Below are positions 5,626 through 11,873 of a stretch of DNA of 11,873 nucleotides, in pieces. The notes below the pieces were generated by a model, which worked only from the letters and a program-made list of their open reading frames with translations, ran no database searches and was not told the DNA's origin. A program made the position numbers and the translations under genes. Source of the stretch: JAZLIC01 sp045617225 (GTDB lineage Bacteria; Bacillota; Clostridia; Monoglobales; Monoglobaceae); the NCBI GenBank assembly GCA_045617225.1, contig JAZLIC010000154.1, positions 1-11,873 on the forward strand, in the 5' to 3' direction. Numbering within the stretch: position 1 is the first letter of the stretch; every line of letters begins with the position of its first letter.

Positions 5626-7017
5626 ATGATACGAGAAATCAGCAAAGAGGAAATCGAAGAGCAGAAGCAGATAATATCCGCTCTTAGAGAAGAATTTAAA
5701 AAGCGTGACGGAAAAGTTACTGTCTTTGTCGAAACTTACGGTTGCCAACAGAACGAGAGCGATTCCGAGAAGATAAAAGGAATGTTCTTTGATATGGGTT
5801 GCGACTTTACGGACTCACCAAAGAATGCGGATATTGTGATATACAATACCTGTGCAGTCCGTGAGAATGCGGAGCTTAAAGTTTTCGGTAATATCGGTGC
5901 GCTTAAACATCAAAAACGCAAAAATCCCAATATGATTATCGGTGTTTGCGGATGTATGATGCAACAGGAGCATATTTCGGAGATAATTTATAAAAAGTAT
6001 CCCCATGTGGATTTGGTATTTGGCACACATGCGCTTTACAGGCTTCCTGCCCTGATTGCGGAGGTTTTATCAAATAAACGCATAGTAGATGTTGAAAATG
6101 AGGACGGCTCTGTCTATGAAGGAATAACATACAAGCGTGATGAGTCTCCCCTTGCAAAGATACCGATTATGTACGGCTGCAACAATTTTTGCAGTTATTG
6201 TATCGTACCATATGTGCGTGGCAGAGAGAGAAGCAGAAAGCCCGAAAATATTATAGACGAGGTAAAAAGCGTTGCGGCTGAGGGTTACAAAGAAATAATG
6301 CTTTTAGGGCAGAATGTAAACTCATATTCGTCAGACGGATACGACTTTCCGACTCTCTTGCGTGAGGTCTGCAAGGTTTACGGAATAGAAAGAGTGCGTT
6401 TTATGACATCAAATCCTAAGGATTTATCTGACCGCTTAATTGATGTTATGGCAGAGGAAGAAAAGGTGTGCAAGCAGCTTCACCTTCCTGTGCAGGCAGG
6501 CTCCGATAAGGTGCTTGAAGATATGAACAGAAAGTATACGAGAGAGCATTATTTAGGTTTGGTAAAAAAGGTGAGAGAGCGTATTCCGGATATTGTGCTT
6601 ACAACAGATGTTATTGTTGGCTTTCCGACAGAAACTCAGGCGGATTTTGAAGATACTTTGTCACTTTTAAAAGAAGTGGAGTATGACAGTATATTTTCGT
6701 TTATATATTCAAAGCGTGTGGGAACACCTGCGGCAAGTATGGATTTTGCTTTGACTGATGAGGAAATACACAAAAACTTTGACAGAATGCTTGAAGTACA
6801 GAACGAGATTTCAAAGCGTAAAAACGATGTATATCTCGGTACGGTACAAAAAGTGCTTGCAGAAGGAGTAAGTAAAAATGATGTGTCTGCCATAACGGGA
6901 CGCACAGAGGGCGGAAAGGTAGTAAACTTCCCCGGAGGAGCGGAGCTTATAGGTAAGATGCTTAATATAAAAATAACAAAGGTACAAACTTGGTCACTTT
7001 ATGGCGAAGTGGTATAA
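5626..7017 (+). CDS. miaB: tRNA-2-methylthio-N6-dimethylallyladenosine synthase MiaB
   Basis: A radical-SAM methylthiotransferase that adds the 2-methylthio group to i6A37 of tRNAs reading UNN codons. The 463 residues show the full three-domain order. The UPF0004 domain (about 30-150) carries auxiliary-cluster cysteines C40 (ETYGCQQNES), C76 (YNTCAVREN) and C110 (GVCGCMMQQ). The radical-SAM core has C185-x3-C189-x2-C192 in GCNNFCSYCIVPYVRGRERS. The C-terminal TRAM domain is at about 395-460. The NTCAVRENA and RGRERSR motifs favour MiaB over MtaB or RimO. A long charged N-terminal extension (1-29) resembles Bacillus-type MiaB. It follows prs with no gap, and the next gene's ribosome binding site overlaps its stop, so translation is probably coupled on both sides. 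Confidence 0.96.
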   Translation: MIREISKEEIEEQKQIISALREEFKKRDGKVTVFVETYGCQQNESDSEKIKGMFFDMGCDFTDSPKNADIVIYNTCAVRENAELKVFGNIGALKHQKRKNPNMIIGVCGCMMQQEHISEIIYKKYPHVDLVFGTHALYRLPALIAEVLSNKRIVDVENEDGSVYEGITYKRDESPLAKIPIMYGCNNFCSYCIVPYVRGRERSRKPENIIDEVKSVAAEGYKEIMLLGQNVNSYSSDGYDFPTLLREVCKVYGIERVRFMTSNPKDLSDRLIDVMAEEEKVCKQLHLPVQAGSDKVLEDMNRKYTREHYLGLVKKVRERIPDIVLTTDVIVGFPTETQADFEDTLSLLKEVEYDSIFSFIYSKRVGTPAASMDFALTDEEIHKNFDRMLEVQNEISKRKNDVYLGTVQKVLAEGVSKNDVSAITGRTEGGKVVNFPGGAELIGKMLNIKITKVQTWSLYGEVV

Positions 7018-7022
7018 GGAGG
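7016..7022 (+). promoter_or_regulatory. Ribosome binding site that fixes the RicA-like gene start
   Basis: AAGGAGG overlaps the miaB TAA stop and lies 8 nt before the ATG at 7031. It is a near-perfect anti-16S match, so the in-frame ATG at 7001 is not the likely start. Confidence 0.85.
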
Positions 7023-7030
7023 AAAAAGAA

Positions 7031-7423
7031 ATGAATGAAACAATTTTAAACAAAGCAACAGAACTTGGTAAACTAATCGCAGACAGCGATGTAAAGAAGC
7101 GCGCAGATGAGGCAAACAAAGCTTTGCTTGCTGATGCTGAGGCAGCAGGACTTATACAGGACTACAACACAAAGAGAGAAGCAAAAATGGCAGAGTTTGA
7201 GGGAAAGCAGCCATCAGAAGATGAAATCAAAGAAGTCGGTGACTTCCTTCAAGCGGAATTTAACAAGATGGCACAGAATAAAATTATTCGTGAATATATC
7301 GAAGCCAACAAAGCTTTTGAAACACTTTTAAGTCAGATGAACGGAATACTTCAACACTTTATAAATGGCGAAGCAGAAGGCGGTTGCGGCGGCAGTTGTT
7401 CAACTTGTGGCGGTTGTCACTAA
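7031..7423 (+). CDS. YlbF/YmcA (RicA-like) family protein with C-terminal cysteine tail
   Basis: This 130-residue, mostly helical and charged protein belongs to the YlbF/YmcA family (Com_YlbF). In B. subtilis RicA (YmcA), RicF (YlbF) and RicT (YaaT) form an Fe-S-containing complex that helps RNase Y mature transcripts. Helical family features are ATELGKLIADSD (8-19), DYNTKREAKMAEFEG (about 44-58) and NKIIREYIEANKAFETLL (about 80-97). The end reads GGCGGSCSTCGGCH, giving C119-x3-C123-x2-C126-x2-C129, which could hold an Fe-S cluster or zinc. Its place between miaB and mutS equals that of ymcA in Bacillus (ymcB-ymcA-cotE-mutS-mutL), which favours a RicA role. From sequence alone RicF is also possible. 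The start is set by AAGGAGG 8 nt upstream, 13 nt after the miaB stop. Confidence 0.85.
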   Translation: MNETILNKATELGKLIADSDVKKRADEANKALLADAEAAGLIQDYNTKREAKMAEFEGKQPSEDEIKEVGDFLQAEFNKMAQNKIIREYIEANKAFETLLSQMNGILQHFINGEAEGGCGGSCSTCGGCH

Positions 7424-7439
7424 AATTAAGATTTAGGTC

Positions 7440-7444
7440 AGGAG
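7440..7444 (+). promoter_or_regulatory. Ribosome binding site of mutS
   Basis: AGGAG, 9 nt before the GTG at 7454. It supports the GTG start, which gives the normal MutS N-terminus. Confidence 0.75.
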
Positions 7445-7453
7445 AGGTTTTAA

Positions 7454-10084
7454 GTGGGAACAAAAAAGAATGAATTTACCCCTATGATGAAACAGTACCT
7501 TGCTATGAAAGAGGAGTATAAGGACTGTATTTTGATGTATCGTTTGGGTGATTTTTATGAGATGTTTTTTGACGACGCATTACTTGCGTCAAAAGTGCTT
7601 GAAATTACTCTGACCGGTCGTAATTGCGGCATGGAGGAAAGGGCACCTATGTGTGGTGTCCCTTTCCATTCTGTGGACAGCTATATTTCAAAGCTCGTTC
7701 AAAACGGATATAATGTTGCAATTTGTGAACAGACCGAGGATCCAAGCTTAGCCAAAGAATTGGTTGAGCGTGATGTTGTGCGCATTGTCACTCCGGGTAC
7801 CATTATGGATTCTATGGCACTTGATGACAGTAAAAACAACTATCTTTCCGTGATTTATCTTGAAGATGCAGGTATAGGCGTTGCCTTTGTGGATATTACC
7901 ACGGGTGAGCTTTCTGCTACCGAATTCACGGGCGATGATGCAAAGTCTGCTATGTTTAACGAGCTTGCAAAGTATGACCCAAGGGAGATTGTTGTAAACC
8001 TTGAATGTTACGAAAACGATAAATTGATTGAGGAAGTTAAGAGGCGCACGGGGGGATTTGTGCGTAATTTTTATAATTGGGCGTTTGAATATAACGAGGC
8101 ATATAAGAAGGCGGCGGAACAGCTTAGCGAAAGCATAAATGAGCTTGAAAACAAAAACCTTTGCATATGTGCGGTAGGCGCGCTCCTTTTCTATTTGGAA
8201 GAAACACAAAAGACGGACGAGCTTAGTTTAAGCAAAATTGCGGTTGACAGAGATGACGAAAGCTTAAAGCTTGATGTATATAGCTTGCGTAATCTTGAAA
8301 TCTGCGAAACTATGCGTGACAGAAAGACGAAGGGAAGTCTTTTTTGGGTACTTAATAAAACAAAGACATCTATGGGTGCGCGTATGATGCGCAGGTTTAT
8401 TACTGCGCCGCTTACAAATTGTATAAGTATTCAAAATCGACATTTGGCGGTAGATGAATTTTATCGCAATCCGATTATGCGTGAGGAGATGACAACGGAG
8501 CTTAAAGGTGTAAGAGATATTGAAAGAATTATCAACAAGGTCGCATATAAAAGTGCAAATTGCCTTGACCTTAAAGCTCTTAAAGAGTCGTTTTCACATT
8601 TTCCGCAGATAAAAAAGAGTATAGAAAACTGTTCCTCAAAGTTGCTTTCAAGAAAGGCAAGTGTCTTTGATTGTCTTGAGGATTTATATAAGCTTATAAA
8701 TGATACGATAGTAGACGAGCCGCCGGCAACAATCAGAAACGGCGGTATGATACGAAACGGTGCAAATGCTGAGCTTGACAGACTGCGTGACATTGTAACA
8801 AATGGCAGAGGTTGGCTTAGCGATATAGTCGAAGCGGAAAAAGAAAAGACAGGCATAAAGATAATGAAGCTCGGCTATAACAAGGTATTTGGCTATTACA
8901 TAGAGGTAAGCAAGTCTAATGTTGATTTGGTGCCGGATTACTTTATAAGAAAGCAAACCTTAACCACGGGTGAGAGATATATCACACCTGAAATTAAAGA
9001 AATCGAGGATGATATTCTAAACGCCGATGCAAAGATGCTGGATTTGGAATTTGAAATATTTACTAAGGTTCGTGATAAAGTAGCGGAAAGCTATGACAGG
9101 ATAAAAAAGATGGCGGATATTATTGCAGAGCTTGATGTATACTCTGCGCTTGCTGAGGTTGCTGAGAAGAATCATTATACAATGCCCAAGATGACCACCA
9201 AGGACCGTATTGCGATAAAAGGCGGCAGACATCCGGTTGTGGAAAAGCTTATGGTCGGTAAGCCTTTTATCCCAAATGATGTGACTATTGATAATGGCGA
9301 AAACCAGATTGTGATTATCACCGGACCGAATATGGCAGGTAAGTCGACATATATGCGACAGGTTGCCATTATTGTACTTATGGCACAGATGGGAAGTTTT
9401 GTGCCTGCGGACGATGCGGAGATTGGTATTGTTGATAAAATATTTACCCGTGTGGGTGCATCTGATGATTTGTCGGCGGGCGAGAGTACCTTTATGGTTG
9501 AGATGAAGGAGGTTGCATATATTTTAGACCATGCAACCGATAAGAGCCTTATTATATTAGATGAAATCGGCAGAGGAACAAGCACATTCGACGGACTTAG
9601 TATTGCATGGGCGGTAGTAGAGCATATTGCTGACCGCAAAAAATGCGGTGCTAAAACACTGTTTGCAACTCATTATCACGAGCTTACCGAGCTTGAAGAT
9701 AAAGTGCCGAACATAAAGAACTTCTGCGTTGCGGTAAGAAAACGCGGAGATGACATAACCTTCCTTAGAAAGATTATAAGAGGAGGCGCCGACGAAAGCT
9801 ACGGCGTTGAGGTTGCGGCTATTGCAGGTGTTAAAAAGAGTGTTATAAAGCGTGCCAAGGAAATTGCCGCTGTGCTTGAATCCCGTGACCAAAAACAGGT
9901 TAGCACCGCAAAAATCAATACCGGCTTAAAGGGAAATAACATAGATAATGACCAGTTTAATTTTCTTAACATTACCGAAAATAAGATAGTCAGTGAGCTT
10001 AAAGAGATTGACTTAAATACCTTAACTCCCGTTGAGGCACTTAATATACTCTATGACCTTCAAGCCAAGGCAAAAAACGATTGA
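7454..10084 (+). CDS. mutS: DNA mismatch repair protein MutS
   Basis: It recognises base mismatches and small loops and recruits MutL in an ATP-dependent way. At 876 residues it is full length for bacterial MutS1, with all domains. The mismatch-binding domain starts TPMMKQYLAMKEEY and has the wedge motif F34-Y-E36 in LGDFYEMFFDD. Connector and lever/clamp domains fill about 130-560. The ABC ATPase has Walker A GPNMAGKST (624-632), the ABC-signature region DDLSAGESTFMVEM, Walker B LIILDEIGRG (D703-E704) and the H-loop FATHYHELTELE. The C-terminal segment includes QFNFL (834-838), a candidate beta-clamp motif, and a final LTPVEALNILYDLQ dimer helix. The start codon is GTG with AGGAG 9 nt upstream. 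It lies 30 nt after the RicA-like gene and 15 nt before mutL. This is MutS1, not MutS2 (no Smr domain). Confidence 0.98.
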   Translation: MGTKKNEFTPMMKQYLAMKEEYKDCILMYRLGDFYEMFFDDALLASKVLEITLTGRNCGMEERAPMCGVPFHSVDSYISKLVQNGYNVAICEQTEDPSLAKELVERDVVRIVTPGTIMDSMALDDSKNNYLSVIYLEDAGIGVAFVDITTGELSATEFTGDDAKSAMFNELAKYDPREIVVNLECYENDKLIEEVKRRTGGFVRNFYNWAFEYNEAYKKAAEQLSESINELENKNLCICAVGALLFYLEETQKTDELSLSKIAVDRDDESLKLDVYSLRNLEICETMRDRKTKGSLFWVLNKTKTSMGARMMRRFITAPLTNCISIQNRHLAVDEFYRNPIMREEMTTELKGVRDIERIINKVAYKSANCLDLKALKESFSHFPQIKKSIENCSSKLLSRKASVFDCLEDLYKLINDTIVDEPPATIRNGGMIRNGANAELDRLRDIVTNGRGWLSDIVEAEKEKTGIKIMKLGYNKVFGYYIEVSKSNVDLVPDYFIRKQTLTTGERYITPEIKEIEDDILNADAKMLDLEFEIFTKVRDKVAESYDRIKKMADIIAELDVYSALAEVAEKNHYTMPKMTTKDRIAIKGGRHPVVEKLMVGKPFIPNDVTIDNGENQIVIITGPNMAGKSTYMRQVAIIVLMAQMGSFVPADDAEIGIVDKIFTRVGASDDLSAGESTFMVEMKEVAYILDHATDKSLIILDEIGRGTSTFDGLSIAWAVVEHIADRKKCGAKTLFATHYHELTELEDKVPNIKNFCVAVRKRGDDITFLRKIIRGGADESYGVEVAAIAGVKKSVIKRAKEIAAVLESRDQKQVSTAKINTGLKGNNIDNDQFNFLNITENKIVSELKEIDLNTLTPVEALNILYDLQAKAKND

Positions 10085-10085
10085 T

Positions 10086-10092
10086 GAGGTGA
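10086..10092 (+). promoter_or_regulatory. Ribosome binding site of mutL
   Basis: GAGGTGA, 7 nt before the ATG at 10100 and just after the mutS stop TGA (10082-10084). Confidence 0.75.
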
Positions 10093-10099
10093 ACTTTTT

Positions 10100-11873
10100 A
10101 TGCCCGAAATAAAAGTGCTTTCTAAAATGGTTGCAGACCAGATTGCCGCCGGTGAGGTTGCGGAAAGGCCGTCTGCGGTTGTAAAAGAGCTTGTGGAAAA
10201 TGCACTTGACGCAGGCGCTTCAAAAATTGAAGTCAAAATTGAAAACGGCGGAATAACACTTATTTGTGTCACCGATAACGGAAGCGGTATTCCGGAAGAC
10301 CAAATCGAAACGGCGTTTTTGCGTCACGCAACAAGTAAGCTGCGCGGTATTGACGATTTAGAAAATATACATACGATGGGATTTAGGGGTGAAGCACTTG
10401 CGAGCATCTGTGCGGTAGCGGATATAGAGGTTATAAGCAAGACGGAGGAAAGTGAGTGCGGAACATATCTTAAAATGACAGATGGTATTGTGACGGAAAA
10501 GTCTGAAATCGCTTGCAACACAGGCACCACAATGATGGTAAAGGGACTTTTTGCAAATGTTCCGGCACGAATAAAGTTTTTAAAGAAGGATTCTACCGAG
10601 GCAGGTTATGTAGCAGACTTGCTCGGCAGGATTGCGCTCTCACGTCCGGACACTTCCATATCATATTTTTGCGATAACAAGGAAGTTTTTTCAACAAGCG
10701 GAGATGGCGATTTAAAGAATGTTATTTTAAAAATATATGGTATGGACCATGCCAAAAATGTTTTAGATGTAGATTACAGTATTGACGGCGTGACGGTAAA
10801 CGGCGTCGTGGGAAAGCCTAATATTGCCCGTGGAAACCGTACCAGACAGACGGTGTTTGTAAACGGCAGATATGTTAAAAATCATGTTGTAAGCAAGGTG
10901 GTAGAGGAAGCATATCGAAATTCAATGATGGTTGGCAAGTTCCCGTTCTTTGTGATAAATATTATTCTTCCGCCTGCATTTGTTGATGTAAATGTTCACC
11001 CTGCCAAGACAGAGGTTAAGTTTGCAAACGAAAAGAGAATTTATGAAATAGTTTATAACGGTGTGAGTAATGCGCTTCGGCAAACGGACACTCCCAAAAA
11101 AGAAACGGCGGAAGCTATTGAAGATATGGTGGACATACCTTCCGTGAGCGAAAATACAACCGGTGCAGATGTATATAAAACTGCACCAAGGACTGCCTTT
11201 ACAGGACATATTAAGCCTGCGGAAAAAGTTAATTCAGGTATTGTAGAGGACTTCCTTAAAAGCACGATGCCGATTAAAACAGCCGGAGACGCTTTTCATG
11301 AGCCTGTGTATACCGTGCCGGAAACAAAAGATGAAGTTGTACCGCTTGTTGAACTCAAAAAGTGGAGTATTGTCGGACAGATTTTCGATACATATATAAT
11401 CATAAAAGAAGATGATAAGATGTGTCTTATCGACCAACACGCCGCCCACGAGAGGTACAGGTTTGAAATCCTTAAAACTCAAAAAGAGAATAAGGAGCGG
11501 ATTTCACAACAGTTATTGGTTCCTTTGGTAATCGACCTCGGGTATGCGGAAACGGAAACGGTACTTAGTAATTTAAAGACCTTTACGGAGTTCGGCTTTG
11601 AAATTGAAGAATTCGGCTCTAACGCAGTTTTGGTAAACAGTACCCCGGTCATCGGCGATGCAGATGAGATACGGGATTTGATTTTGGAATTTACCGATGC
11701 ACTAAGTCAAAACAGAAGGCACACCATTGCGGATTTTCAAGAGCGTGTCCTTGACCTTATTGCTTGCAAATATGCCATAAAAGCGAACAAGCACTTGGAG
11801 ATGCGAGAGATGGAGGATGTAGCAAATAAGGTGTACGAGCTTGAAGAAAAGGCAATTTACACTTGTCCTCACG
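10100..11873 (+). CDS. mutL: DNA mismatch repair endonuclease MutL, 3' truncated by window end
   Basis: MutL links MutS mismatch recognition to strand incision. The first 591 codons are present and the frame is open to the window edge. The GHKL ATPase starts IKVLSKMVADQIAAGEV and shows E33-N34 and D37 (ELVENALDAGA), D59-NGSG and GFRGEAL (94-100). The S5-like domain ends in VDVNVHPAKTEVKF. The C-terminal domain has the metal-binding endonuclease motif DQHAAHER (445-452), ACKYAIKAN, and stops at TCPH, just short of the expected CPHGRP. Q470-QLLVP475 fits the QxxLxP beta-clamp motif known from B. subtilis MutL. So this is the nicking type found in bacteria without MutH. Start ATG 10100, GAGGTGA 7 nt upstream, 15 nt after mutS. 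Only a short C-terminal piece, probably 30-50 residues, should be missing. Confidence 0.97.
   Translation, partial: MPEIKVLSKMVADQIAAGEVAERPSAVVKELVENALDAGASKIEVKIENGGITLICVTDNGSGIPEDQIETAFLRHATSKLRGIDDLENIHTMGFRGEALASICAVADIEVISKTEESECGTYLKMTDGIVTEKSEIACNTGTTMMVKGLFANVPARIKFLKKDSTEAGYVADLLGRIALSRPDTSISYFCDNKEVFSTSGDGDLKNVILKIYGMDHAKNVLDVDYSIDGVTVNGVVGKPNIARGNRTRQTVFVNGRYVKNHVVSKVVEEAYRNSMMVGKFPFFVINIILPPAFVDVNVHPAKTEVKFANEKRIYEIVYNGVSNALRQTDTPKKETAEAIEDMVDIPSVSENTTGADVYKTAPRTAFTGHIKPAEKVNSGIVEDFLKSTMPIKTAGDAFHEPVYTVPETKDEVVPLVELKKWSIVGQIFDTYIIIKEDDKMCLIDQHAAHERYRFEILKTQKENKERISQQLLVPLVIDLGYAETETVLSNLKTFTEFGFEIEEFGSNAVLVNSTPVIGDADEIRDLILEFTDALSQNRRHTIADFQERVLDLIACKYAIKANKHLEMREMEDVANKVYELEEKAIYTCPH

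Noticed and set aside
7001..7030. Longer start for the RicA-like gene (ATG at 7001)
   Set aside because: It would overlap the end of miaB by 17 nt and has no ribosome binding site, while a near-perfect AAGGAGG sits 8 nt before the ATG at 7031.
7748..8209. Minus-strand open frame of 153 codons inside mutS
   Set aside because: Antisense shadow of mutS; Cys/Lys/Phe-rich nonsense-like composition and no promoter or ribosome binding site.
9175..9639. Minus-strand open frame of 154 codons inside mutS
   Set aside because: Ser/Ile-rich antisense shadow of the conserved ATPase domain; no independent signals.
1..11873. CRISPR arrays, insertion sequences, tRNA/rRNA genes, toxin-antitoxin or phage genes
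   Set aside because: Both strands were read. There are no regularly spaced repeats, transposase motifs, cloverleaf structures or defence-type domains. Coding space is filled by recognisable housekeeping genes.

Overview
The window looks like a chromosomal segment of a low-to-moderate-GC Firmicute, most likely a gut-type member of the class Clostridia. Three things point there. The ribosome-binding sites are strong (GGAG/AGGAGG). The promoters are consensus sigma-A type (TTGACA-17-TATAAT). The order miaB - ricA/ylbF-like - mutS - mutL matches the Bacillus subtilis ymcB-ymcA-(cotE)-mutS-mutL block, with cotE missing. I see no mobile element, phage gene, CRISPR array, rRNA or tRNA. Coding density is high and most genes are housekeeping.

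Left part, minus strand (1-2917). There are two small leftward units. The far-left one is a K+-uptake operon: trkA (two RCK modules) followed 9 nt downstream by the start of trkH, which runs off the window. It is driven by a near-perfect sigma-A promoter at 1605-1633. The second unit (2845 down to 1934) encodes a small membrane-anchored NusG-domain-II protein and a Gx-transporter (heptaprenyl-diphosphate-synthase-component-I-like) membrane protein. It has its own promoter at 2889-2917 and two candidate terminator hairpins at 1823-1846 and 1778-1817. The roughly 380-nt gap between the units (1552-1933) also holds a short GC-rich interspersed-repeat-like hairpin.

Right part, plus strand (2954-11873). 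A single promoter at 2954-2982, overlapped by a perfect 7-bp dyad at the predicted transcription start, leads into six tightly packed genes: pncB (nicotinate phosphoribosyltransferase), a divergent PRPP-synthetase-family gene, miaB, a Cys-tailed YlbF/RicA-family gene, mutS, and mutL (truncated by the window end). Intergenic gaps are only 0-41 nt. The first pair makes biochemical sense because PRPP is the co-substrate of PncB. The middle pair follows the MiaB-RicA linkage known in Bacillus, where Fe-S-bearing RicA/RicF/RicT proteins act on RNA maturation. The last pair is methyl-independent mismatch repair: MutL keeps the endonuclease motif, and both proteins carry candidate beta-clamp-binding motifs.

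I do not see a clear-cut undescribed system. The points most worth a second look are the active-site changes in the PRPP-synthetase-like protein, the four-Cys tail on the RicA-like protein beside MiaB, the EetA/EetB-like membrane pair, and the operator-like dyad at the pncB promoter.
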